Below, piece by piece: positions 5,686 to 13,449 of a stretch of 13,528 nucleotides of DNA (positions are counted from its first letter, which is position 1; every line of letters starts with the position of its first letter). Both the position numbers and the translations under genes were made by a program. The DNA is from Ruminococcus sp. (GTDB taxonomy: Bacteria > Bacillota > Clostridia > Oscillospirales > Ruminococcaceae). The stretch covers positions 1 through 13,528 of the forward strand of contig JAGAQS010000070.1 of NCBI GenBank assembly GCA_017622635.1, in the 5' to 3' direction. The notes beneath the pieces were generated by a model. It was not told the origin of the DNA and searched no databases. It was given only the letters and a program-made list of their open reading frames with translations.

Positions 5686-6636
5686 TTAACGGTATTCTGC
5701 AAATGCCGCTTCGTTGCGGACTTCATAGAACTTGTTTACAAGACGCAGTTCCATATCTGAAAGTTTATGACCTGTGGAATATATCAGCATATCCTTGAAA
5801 CTGTTGTCACGGAAATCGCATTTTCTCTGAACAAGATTATATTTTCCGCAAAGGCTTTTCGGTACAGGAGAATCAAGCATGAATGAATTGGGAACGGAAA
5901 GCAGAAAATCCAATGCACCGCCTCTGTCGTACATACATACTTTTCTTACGGGAATATCGGCAGGACGGTTTGCGGCAAAAAGTTTTTCCACAGCCCCCGA
6001 AACATATGGCACAGCGTCGTCGCCCTGTGTAAGTTCAATATATTTACAGGAAAGTTCGGAATATTGCAGATTTTCGGAATGTGCGGCAGGGTGTTCGTCC
6101 GACATTACCGCCAACATTTCAAACTCCCACAGTAATTTACTGCTTAAATTTTTTTCGTCAAGAAAATCGGCGAAATATTTTTCATGTGCGGTATTGAATC
6201 TTACTATTCCGAAATCGTAACCGTTATCACGGACATTTTCTATAGTACGCAGTGAATTTGTTTCACAGAAATAAACTTCCATATCGTCGGAATTGGCTGT
6301 TTCTGCGATATATTCGGAAAAAGCCTTTGAAATATACCCTGTTCTCGGTACGGATATACGGAGTTTGTTGTTTTTATATTTTTCAGGTGAATGTATAGCT
6401 TCCATGTTATCTATCTGCATAAGAACCTGTTTGGCGTATCCTAGAAATTTCAGTCCTTGGTCAGTCGGTATAACGCCTTTTGAAGTACGTCGGAATATGG
6501 TTATTCCGAGAGTATTTTCGAGTTCTTTTATAGCTTTGCTCAGATTAGGCTGAGCCATGTACAGATTTTCGGCAGCCTGAGTGATTGAACGTGTCTTTTC
6601 AATTTCGACCGCATACCTGAAATGAAGTGTATTCAC
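5686..6636 (-). CDS. LysR-family transcriptional regulator
   Basis: A 316-residue protein with the LysR N-terminal HTH (residues 1-60: RSITQAAENLYMAQPNLSKA, IKELENTLGITIFRRTSKG) and a periplasmic-binding-protein-like effector domain (about 90-300; IVRFNTAHEKYF, LLWEFEMLAVM). The initiator is GTG (6634-6636), supported by AAGGAGGG seven bases upstream. The gene follows the acetyltransferase by 26 bp and is probably the last gene of the cell-wall run. It is also the gene immediately upstream of the nfn promoter, whose paired palindromes it may recognise. Its inducer cannot be deduced from the sequence. Confidence 0.9.
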   Translation of the reverse strand: MNTLHFRYAVEIEKTRSITQAAENLYMAQPNLSKAIKELENTLGITIFRRTSKGVIPTDQGLKFLGYAKQVLMQIDNMEAIHSPEKYKNNKLRISVPRTGYISKAFSEYIAETANSDDMEVYFCETNSLRTIENVRDNGYDFGIVRFNTAHEKYFADFLDEKNLSSKLLWEFEMLAVMSDEHPAAHSENLQYSELSCKYIELTQGDDAVPYVSGAVEKLFAANRPADIPVRKVCMYDRGGALDFLLSVPNSFMLDSPVPKSLCGKYNLVQRKCDFRDNSFKDMLIYSTGHKLSDMELRLVNKFYEVRNEAAFAEYR

Positions 6637-6662
6637 AGCCTTGCCCTCCTTTTATTCATCTG

Positions 6663-7334
6663 TTATTTTTTGCTGTCAGGGGTTATTTCCTCAACACTCC
6701 AGTGTTTTACTTTGGGTTTCTTTACTTCTTCAGCAACAGGCACTTCCTCCTGCGGTTCTTCTTCCGGTACAAAAGTACTTTCGGGAATATCTTTCACGGG
6801 TCTGCACGGATTTCCTACAGCAACAACGCCTGACGGAATATCTTTGGTTACGACACTTCCTCCGCCTATTACAACATTGTCACCGATAGTCACCCCCGGC
6901 ATAACACAGACGTTTCCGCCAATCCATACATTACTGCCGACTTTTATCGGTTTTGCATATTCAAGACCTGCATTGCGTGCCTTGTAGTCAAGCGGGTGAC
7001 CTGCCGTATAGAATCCGCAGTTAGGACCTATGAAAACATTGTCGCCGAAAATAACTTCCGCACAGTCAAGAATCACAAGATTGTGATTTGCGTAGAAATT
7101 ATCACCGAGTATTATATTATAGCCGTAGTCACAGAAAAAATTCGGTTCAATCCATGTATTCTCACCCTTTAAAGCAATAATTCTGCTCAGCAGTCTTTCT
7201 TTTTTCTGAAAGTCGTTATAAGTAGCGGAGTTATATTCCGCACAGAGTTTTTTCACGCTTATTCTGTCGGAGGTAAGTTCCTTGTCACCGCCGTTATAGA
7301 GTTCACCTGCCTGTAATTTTTCCTTTTCGGTCAT
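6663..7334 (-). CDS. Maltose/galactoside O-acetyltransferase-like hexapeptide transferase with C-terminal tail
   Basis: A 223-residue protein. The first 185 residues are a complete member of the maltose/galactoside/nodulation acetyltransferase family: an N-terminal helical cap (KEKLQAGELYN, LLSRIIALKG), then left-handed beta-helix turns (IILGDNFYANHNLVILD, VIFGDNVFIGPNCGFYTAG, VGSNVWIGGNVCVMPGV). The catalytic His is H113 in AGHPLD. It transfers acetyl from acetyl-CoA to a sugar hydroxyl; the acceptor is unknown. After about residue 187 comes an extra tail of some 36 residues rich in Glu, Pro and Lys, which the basic family lacks. GGAGGG stands five bases before the ATG. It sits 12 bp after ddl and 26 bp before lysR, within a probable operon, where modification of a wall or surface glycan is a fair guess. 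Confidence 0.88.
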   Translation of the reverse strand: MTEKEKLQAGELYNGGDKELTSDRISVKKLCAEYNSATYNDFQKKERLLSRIIALKGENTWIEPNFFCDYGYNIILGDNFYANHNLVILDCAEVIFGDNVFIGPNCGFYTAGHPLDYKARNAGLEYAKPIKVGSNVWIGGNVCVMPGVTIGDNVVIGGGSVVTKDIPSGVVAVGNPCRPVKDIPESTFVPEEEPQEEVPVAEEVKKPKVKHWSVEEITPDSKK

Positions 7335-7346
7335 GATGACCCTCCT

Positions 7347-8534
7347 TTACATTTTACTGCCTTTTGAACCGAAACTACCGCCCATAGCAAGTATATTTGT
7401 ATCAAATGAATAGTTTATCTTTTCGCCCATTCTGTAGCGTTTAAGTGCGAGCTGTATCATTCTTTCAAGGAGTTCGGAATATTTTACACCCTTTGGCTCC
7501 CAGAGATAGAATGCAAGCGAACCCGGAATAGTATTTATTTCATTTATGTAGATTGTTGAAGAGTCCATGTCAATCATGAAGTCTATACGTGTAACGCCGT
7601 TACAGCCGAGATAACGGAAAGCGTCAACAGCGGTTTTTCTTATAAATTTGTCCTGTTCGGGAGTAATGTCGGCAGGGATTTTTCTTTTGAGGGTAGCCAT
7701 TCCCTTACTTCCGCCCGACTTTCCGCCACCAACGTACTTCTGTTCAAAACTTAAAATATCCTCGTCACTTGCCTGCACAGGTTCTTCACAGACTGACGCT
7801 TCTGCCGATTCACTGTCACCGACTACAGAACAGTTTATTTCTTTGAGATTTACAACGGCAGGTTCAACAAGTATTCTGTCGGAAAATTCAAAAGCGTTTT
7901 CCATTGATTTTATAAGAGAGTCCCTGTCGGAAGCTTTGGAAATGCCTACGCTTGAACCGAGATTTATAGGTTTTACAATTACGGGATAACCGAATTTTGA
8001 TTCAACTTTGTCTGCACATTCTTCAATTCTGCCAATTTCAAATGCCGAGAATCTGCAACAGTCAAGAACGGGGAAACCTGCTTCCTTGAGCAGAATTTTC
8101 ATGACGAATTTATCCATACCCACAGCCGACGCAAGAACGTCACAGCCTACATACGGTATATCGAGAGTGTGAAGATAACCCTGTAAAGCACCGTCTTCAA
8201 CATTAGTACCATGAACAATAGGGAAAGCAATATCAACGTCTGAAATGAGGTTAGAACCGAATTTTTTCATTTTCTGACGGATAAGCTGAACTTTGCCCTC
8301 ACTTCTTACAAAAACACAGGCAGTACATTCTTTTAAGAGTTCGGGAATATCTCTGAATGAGTTTATGTCAAAAAGTTTTTCACCTGTCCAGAATTCATTC
8401 TGTTTTGTCATGTAGACGGGAATGATATTATATTTTTCCTTGTTCATGCTTGCCATAGCCTGAACAGCCGAAATAACGGATACTTCATGTTCGACGCTTT
8501 TTCCGCCGAACAGAACAGCAAGATTGATTTTCAT
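7347..8534 (-). CDS. ddl: D-alanine-D-alanine ligase
   Basis: A 395-residue ATP-grasp ligase that joins two D-Ala for the end of the peptidoglycan stem peptide. Visible motifs: GGKSVEHEVSV (catalytic Glu near 15), HGTNVEDGALQG (108-119), VKPINLGSSVG (187-197), RIDF (316-319) and NEINTIPGS (331-339). It is longer than typical Ddl. One cause is an insertion around 240-258; another is an omega-loop region of unusual glycine content (KYVGGGKSGGSKGMA, 266-280) where E. coli DdlB has a Tyr-containing segment. A Gly/Ser-rich C-terminal tail also adds length. Such loops occur in other Clostridia Ddl, as I recall, so substrate preference (D-Ala, D-Lac or D-Ser) cannot be read from the loop. It lies 26 bp after the MurF-like gene, whose substrate is the Ddl product. 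Confidence 0.92.
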   Translation of the reverse strand: MKINLAVLFGGKSVEHEVSVISAVQAMASMNKEKYNIIPVYMTKQNEFWTGEKLFDINSFRDIPELLKECTACVFVRSEGKVQLIRQKMKKFGSNLISDVDIAFPIVHGTNVEDGALQGYLHTLDIPYVGCDVLASAVGMDKFVMKILLKEAGFPVLDCCRFSAFEIGRIEECADKVESKFGYPVIVKPINLGSSVGISKASDRDSLIKSMENAFEFSDRILVEPAVVNLKEINCSVVGDSESAEASVCEEPVQASDEDILSFEQKYVGGGKSGGSKGMATLKRKIPADITPEQDKFIRKTAVDAFRYLGCNGVTRIDFMIDMDSSTIYINEINTIPGSLAFYLWEPKGVKYSELLERMIQLALKRYRMGEKINYSFDTNILAMGGSFGSKGSKM

Positions 8535-8560
8535 AATAAAAATTACTCCTTTTATATAAA

Positions 8561-10162
8561 TTAATAATTGTCGGGCAGGTCGTTTTCAAGAAGGACGATT
8601 TTTTTCTTGTCTGTCCTGTATTCCTGAACTTTTGCGAGAGCCTCGTTTAAACCGTCGGCAACATAGACATTGTTCATATCATAGCCTGCATCTTTTATGC
8701 CGTTGTAGATAGGTACTGTCTGATTTTTTCCGACAAGTACAATATAATCACAGGCTTTGGCTGCCTCCTGTCCGAACTCAAAATTAAGTTCCTCCTGTTT
8801 TGCACCGAGTTCAACCATACCCGGCGTAACGAGTATTCTGCACGCGTCAAAAAGTCCGAGAACGTTCAAAGCTGCACGACAGCCGTTGGGGTTTGAGTTG
8901 TAGGCATCGTCGATATAAGTGAGGTTACCGCCTTTGTCGAGAAGCTGAAGTCTGTGCGGTACGGGGGAAATACGTTTGACGGGAAGCAAGAGTTTTTCAA
9001 GAGGTATTCCTATACCGTGACAGTACGCAATCGCACCGAGAACATTCTGTACATTGTGTTCACCAAGTAACTTCATGGTGAAACGACAGCTTTCACCGTC
9101 AGGGGTTGTGACAGTAAATTCCGTTCCCCTGTCAGATACGGAAATATCGGTTGCACGGTAGTCATTATGTTCCTGTAAACCGTACATAACGGCATTTTTA
9201 TACTGTGGTGCTTTTTTGCGGATAAGTTCGTTGTCACCGTTTAAATAAATTTTACCGCCTACCGCCTGAACACTGTCGGCAAGTTCAAACTTTGTGTTGA
9301 CAACGTTTTCAATTGAACCGAAAGTTTCAAGATGCTGAGGTCCTACAGATGTTATAATAGCGTCATGTGGGTGTGCGATTTCACAAAGTTCCTTTATTTC
9401 GTGTACACGTCTTGCACCCATTTCACAGATAAAATATTCATGTGTGGGTTTAAGGTGCTGACGTACTGTAATGGTTATGCCCATAGGTGTGTTGAAACTT
9501 TCGGGAGTCTTGAGAGTGTTATACTGTGAACTCAGCAACTCGCTTAAATAAAACTTCATGCTTGTTTTGCCGTAACTGCCTGTAATGCCTATTTTGTGTA
9601 GGTCAGGCATTTCGGACAGGATTCTTTTAGCGTCGTTTATATACCAGTGCTGTATATATGTTTCAAGTGGCTTGTTTATAAGATTTGACAGCGGCACAAG
9701 CAAAGGCGTTAAATAAAGTGCGGAGTTTACCATAATAAACGGCAGAATATTATTGAACGGTTTCCATTCGTAACATTTGCACGGTGTACTTCCGGAAATC
9801 GTACCTACTGCAAACATTACAGCAACCAGTATAAAGAATGTAACCATCATTCTTTTTACACGGGCGGTGTATTTCAACGGTTTCTTGAACTTCTTTGACG
9901 GCTTGTTCATGACCGCAAAAAGTGCATTAAGTACTGCAAAAACAATCAGAAACGACATATTATAGCCTGTTACAAGTATGATAAACTGTCCCGCAAAAAG
10001 TACAAGCGGAAAAATATATCTTTTAAAATTCTTTTTCATCCACCATGAATGTTCGGGGGTTTTGTAGCCGTTCAGCTGTAGCATATGAAATTCCCTTAAG
10101 CTGAAAAAGACAATCCCGACAAGCGTTATAACGGCGTATATGCAGAAAAATAAAGTATACAT
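8561..10162 (-). CDS. murF: Membrane-anchored MurF-like ligase
   Basis: A 533-residue protein. The first 160 residues hold about five hydrophobic segments (roughly 1-23, 49-69, 71-87, 103-123, 139-159) in place of the soluble uridine-binding domain of classical MurF. A full Mur ligase core follows: P-loop GITGSYGKTS (192-201), FNTPMGI, EMGAR (247-251), a Lys at 291 for carbamylation, LLGEHNVQN, DDAYNSNP (418-425) and a C-terminal domain ending in VLLENDLPDNY. It should couple D-Ala-D-Ala or a similar group to a muropeptide, but the missing UDP-binding domain and membrane anchor suggest a lipid-linked substrate (inference). ATG 10162 is chosen because GGAG follows the upstream stop directly; a TTG at 10189 in the same frame has no ribosome binding site. 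Ddl follows after 26 bp. Confidence 0.85.
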   Translation of the reverse strand: MYTLFFCIYAVITLVGIVFFSLREFHMLQLNGYKTPEHSWWMKKNFKRYIFPLVLFAGQFIILVTGYNMSFLIVFAVLNALFAVMNKPSKKFKKPLKYTARVKRMMVTFFILVAVMFAVGTISGSTPCKCYEWKPFNNILPFIMVNSALYLTPLLVPLSNLINKPLETYIQHWYINDAKRILSEMPDLHKIGITGSYGKTSMKFYLSELLSSQYNTLKTPESFNTPMGITITVRQHLKPTHEYFICEMGARRVHEIKELCEIAHPHDAIITSVGPQHLETFGSIENVVNTKFELADSVQAVGGKIYLNGDNELIRKKAPQYKNAVMYGLQEHNDYRATDISVSDRGTEFTVTTPDGESCRFTMKLLGEHNVQNVLGAIAYCHGIGIPLEKLLLPVKRISPVPHRLQLLDKGGNLTYIDDAYNSNPNGCRAALNVLGLFDACRILVTPGMVELGAKQEELNFEFGQEAAKACDYIVLVGKNQTVPIYNGIKDAGYDMNNVYVADGLNEALAKVQEYRTDKKKIVLLENDLPDNY

Positions 10163-10178
10163 TAAATAATCAGTCTCC

Positions 10179-10952
10179 TTAATCTTCAATCTTCAGGAAT
10201 GAACACATAACACGGTTAAAAGTGTACTGCTGTTCAAGGAAAGAATAATGTCCCGCATTTTCGAGTTTTACAAGTCCCGAATCCTTGATTAGTTTTTCCA
10301 TTTTTTCGCCGTCTGAAAGGGGAGTAGCCGTATCGTTAACGCCCCATACAAGCAGTGTCGGGCACTTTATATTCGGAATCAGAGGCTCTAAATCTTCGTT
10401 TACAACTTTTACAAGAACCTGTCTCATTAACGGAGAGGCGGCGGCATAGTCGGCACTGCCCATTTTCTTACGGAAATTCTCCAGTGCGTCGGGAGCGATT
10501 TTCTGAACAAGTCCCGTAGACAGAAAAGCTTTTCCGATTTTGTAATAGTAAGTACGGAAACTTTTTTTGTTGGATTTAGGGGGCATAATTCCCGCACTGT
10601 CAACAAGTATAACCTTACTTATATTGAACGGCAGGTTTTTACGGCTGTTGAGTTTTATAATCACACGTCCGCCGAAAGAGTGACCCAGAAACATAATATT
10701 TTTGTTGTCATAGTCTTTCAGGAAGTCAATGACGAAATCAACATAGTCGTCAACACACCACGCCGACGGCGGTTCTTCACTCTCACCAAACCCCGGCATA
10801 TCCATTGCAACAACGGTATATTTTTTTGAAAGCAATTCAATCAGATTTGCGAAAAGTTTTATATTGCTTCCCCAGCCGTGAAGAAGTACTATTAAATCCC
10901 CCGACCCTTTCTGTTCATAATTTATCTTGATATTATTTACTGTTTTGTACAT
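10179..10952 (-). CDS. Alpha/beta hydrolase
   Basis: A 257-residue alpha/beta-hydrolase fold protein. HGWGSN (25-30) gives the oxyanion region, DMPGFGES (51-58) is the typical strand-loop, GHSFGG puts the nucleophile at S92, and the other triad members are probably D207 (GVNDTATP) and H235 (AGHYSF). A lid region (about 125-190) is rich in Lys and hydrophobic residues. No signal peptide is seen, so it is cytoplasmic. It is the first gene after a perfect consensus promoter and has GGAG seven bases before ATG. The next gene, murF-like, follows after 16 bp. The substrate is unknown; the position suggests an ester or lipid intermediate linked to cell-wall synthesis, but that is inference from context alone. 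Confidence 0.88.
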   Translation of the reverse strand: MYKTVNNIKINYEQKGSGDLIVLLHGWGSNIKLFANLIELLSKKYTVVAMDMPGFGESEEPPSAWCVDDYVDFVIDFLKDYDNKNIMFLGHSFGGRVIIKLNSRKNLPFNISKVILVDSAGIMPPKSNKKSFRTYYYKIGKAFLSTGLVQKIAPDALENFRKKMGSADYAAASPLMRQVLVKVVNEDLEPLIPNIKCPTLLVWGVNDTATPLSDGEKMEKLIKDSGLVKLENAGHYSFLEQQYTFNRVMCSFLKIED

Positions 10953-11030
10953 TTGTTATCTCCATAAGTTTAAATTCAGGCGTTCAATACATTCTATACA
11001 TACGAATATACATAATATGCCAACAGTTTA

Positions 11031-11059
11031 ATTATATCATGCAGGAAAGTCAATGTCAA
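11031..11059 (-). promoter_or_regulatory. Perfect consensus promoter of the hydrolase-murF-ddl run
   Basis: On the minus strand, TTGACA (11059-11054), a 17-bp spacer and TATAAT (11036-11031), with TGA before the -10. The start should be near 11024, giving a 5' leader of about 70 nt before the hydrolase. The leader holds two ATGTATA copies but no clear hairpin. Confidence 0.85.
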
Positions 11060-11112
11060 TTATCAAAGGTGAAGAAAATATTGTGATTTCAGGGCGGAAT
11101 ATGTGGGAAATT

Positions 11113-12589
11113 TCAGTTTATTCTTTCAACAGTGATTTTCTTTGTATTCTCATCGTACAGCATTGAAACAACGGGTTTTGAAAAATCTATATTATTGTAA
11201 TTGTTTTCAAATGTAACATCTGCCGAAATATATACGTCCGCATAATATTCAGTAAGTTTCATATCGTTGTGTATTCCCGAATAATCAGGGATATATATAA
11301 CCGTTCCGTCGGGGATTACATCGAAGTATTTGGAGGAAACGGCTTTTTCAAAAGCCTTGTACCTGTCAAGGTTCTTGTTAAAATAAGTATTCCATGCGGT
11401 ATTGCCGAGTGAACATACAAGCGTAACCAATGCCACACAGACACTAAACACTTTTTCAACAGACTTTTCAACATTTCCACGTTTAAATGTTGAAAACAAA
11501 GTGACCGCAAGCATAATCATAAAGAAATAGCTGTAGAATGACGGTACATATGAATAGGCGTTCTGTTTTGCCCAGTAGGTATATTTTTCGGTAAGACTTA
11601 TAAGAACGTTCGGAACAATCATTCCCGAAATACACAAAACCACCGACGGTGCGGTTTTTTCGGTTTTTTTTATTTTGGGGAATACCCTGTAAAATGCCGT
11701 ACCTGCAATTATGGGTGCGAGAATATTCCACAGGTTTAAAGAGTGAATAAATTCATTCCATGTTATATACTTTTTCAGGAGCATTGCAAGTGACGGCAAC
11801 ATAGGTGTCATGCCCAGAGAGAATTTAAAAAGTGCAAGTAAACTCATTAGCGGGTTTTTGAGAAAAAATGTTGTACCGTCGTAGTATGACGGATAAAAAT
11901 GTCGCCACAACACATATACTGCAAGATAGACAAAAAGAAATATTCCGTGAAAAAAAACGTCTTTTATCATATATTTTATACGACGGCTGAATTTTTCGTT
12001 TCTGTTTCTGTAGAGTGAAATTCCTGCAAACATCAGAAAAAAATACTGTCACAGCTTCATACATGAAACAGGCTGTAAAAAACAGTATGGAACTTGTTAT
12101 TTTGTGTCGTAATTTGTCGTATTTCAGATATTTTATATACAGGTCAAGTGAAAACAGAATAATTCCTATCGGCAACTGGTGTGCAAAGGTATATGCCACA
12201 AAAAGATTATGCTGATTTGATATACACGCAAATGAGATAAACAGCAGACAGGCAAGATATGCGTTATAACGTCCGGAATTGTTTTTTATAAGTACATAAA
12301 GACCGCTCATGTTGAAAAGTACCGATATTGCTGAAAAAATTCTCACCGCAGTAACAGAATGAAAATAATAGGGTATCCATAGCAGAAATGTCATGGGGAT
12401 ATGACTTATTCTGCCGTTAACCGCATAACTTTTTACAGTTCCGACAAGGTCACCGTGCAGAACCTCCGCATATGTCAGTATATCGTCATGTACAGTCAGT
12501 ACACTTTCTGACGTTGTGAAAAAATATGACAGAAATAAAATTATAATACCTGCAATGAGGAAAGTTTTTTCAGAAACCGAACTCTTCAT
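11113..12589 (-). pseudogene. Polytopic GT-C-like membrane protein split by a +1 slip in a T7 tract
   Basis: Two overlapping frames, 12589-11825 and 12033-11113, form one 491-residue protein if one base is removed from the run of seven T on the minus strand (A7 at 12037-12043). The join then reads VTVFFLMFAGISLYR. The protein begins with a hydrophobic helix and a loop containing HDD (near residue 35), as in GT-C glycosyltransferases, where an acidic pair follows the first membrane segment. Many further membrane segments and a soluble C-terminal part (PDGTVIYIPDYSG) follow. That architecture resembles GtrII-type or other polyprenyl-phosphate-sugar transferases; the substrate is unknown. GGGAGG stands three bases before ATG 12589, which overlaps the upstream gene by 20 bp. 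As written, translation stops after 254 residues. The T7 could be decay, a phase-variable tract or a sequence error. Confidence 0.75.
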
Positions 12590-13115
12590 AATCCTCCCTT
12601 ATAAAACGGTGATATGTGATGTGGATATGACCGTCTATTTCTTCTTCCATAGCAATACAGTATAGATATTCGTCGGGTTTTCCGTCGGCAAAGTAAACAA
12701 GATAGTCAAATTCGCCGTTGTGTTTTTCTTCAATAACAACACTGTCGGAATATTTTCTGAATACGGACATAACATCATCAAATGAAACACCGTGTTTACG
12801 GACAGTATTTACAAATTCTTCAATAAATTCAAATCCACTTAAATTATTTACATAAGCCGTACCCTCAGCCGATACGGTTATACAGAAACCGTCTTTTATG
12901 GGACGGAATGTTGTTTCTCCCAGTCTCTCACGGCAGTTTACCGCAAAATTTTCAAGTGTCGTTTTCATACTGTCGGTATCAAGATTTTCACCGATAAGAT
13001 GATTGAGTGAACTCAGTGTATAATTAAAACTCATGGGTCTGTTTTCAAAACCGAGTTTTATTTGTGCCTCTTTTATGTTGTCGGTGATGTTTTTTTCAAG
13101 TCTTTCGTAATTCAT
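12570..13115 (-). CDS. DUF3877-like conserved protein
   Basis: A 181-residue acidic soluble protein without a signal peptide or membrane segment. The start MNYERLEKNITDNIKEAQ, the motif YTLSSLNHLIG and the alternating beta/helix pattern of the second half (YLVYFADGKPDEYLYCIAME, HITYHRFIREDYEEF) recall the DUF3877 family of Clostridia, whose function is not known. The family name is from memory and should be treated as probable only. GGAGG stands eight bases before the ATG at 13113-13115. It has its own promoter upstream, and its end overlaps the membrane protein gene by 20 bp, so the two are translationally coupled. Confidence 0.8.
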   Translation of the reverse strand: MNYERLEKNITDNIKEAQIKLGFENRPMSFNYTLSSLNHLIGENLDTDSMKTTLENFAVNCRERLGETTFRPIKDGFCITVSAEGTAYVNNLSGFEFIEEFVNTVRKHGVSFDDVMSVFRKYSDSVVIEEKHNGEFDYLVYFADGKPDEYLYCIAMEEEIDGHIHITYHRFIREDYEEFGF

Positions 13116-13144
13116 AATAATTTCCTCCTTTTTGAATTATATAT

Positions 13145-13173
13145 ATTATATCACTCTTTTCCGCATTATTCAA
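13145..13173 (-). promoter_or_regulatory. Promoter of the DUF3877-like gene
   Basis: On the minus strand, TTGAAT (13173-13168), a 17-bp spacer, and TATAAT (13150-13145) preceded by TGA. The start lies near 13138, about 23 nt before the ATG, just ahead of the ribosome binding site. Confidence 0.75.
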
Positions 13174-13319
13174 TATTGTACATATAAAGATTTTATCTTT
13201 TTACTTATTAAAGGGAAAATGGTTTTTCAGTGAAATTTACAAAAACTATTTATACATTATTGCTAAAATACAAAGATTAATTTCGTTATTCAGTATTTGG
13301 AGATATTGCACAAATTATA

Positions 13320-13348
13320 TTGACTTTTTTATGTTATTGTGATAAAAT
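13320..13348 (+). promoter_or_regulatory. Rightward promoter, upstream of two
   Basis: TTGACT (13320-13325), a 17-bp spacer, and TAAAAT (13343-13348). It points to the right-edge region and may serve the same transcript as the promoter at 13415. The stretch between 13174 and 13319 is AT-rich with no gene or clear structure. Confidence 0.55.
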
Positions 13349-13414
13349 TAAATTGGCATAATATTATGTTTGAAAATATTTAATATGGGAGTTACAAAAC
13401 AATCAATAAAAATA

Positions 13415-13443
13415 TTGACAATTGTGTTTATATGTGTTATAAT
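13415..13443 (+). promoter_or_regulatory. Perfect consensus rightward promoter
   Basis: TTGACA (13415-13420), a 17-bp spacer ending in TGT (extended -10), and TATAAT (13438-13443). The start is predicted near 13450. It should be among the strongest promoters in the window. Confidence 0.8.
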
Positions 13444-13449
13444 ATACCC

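Noticed and set aside
10163-10189. TTG start giving the MurF-like protein nine more residues
   Set aside because: It overlaps the hydrolase gene and has no ribosome binding site, while ATG 10162 has GGAG just after the upstream stop.
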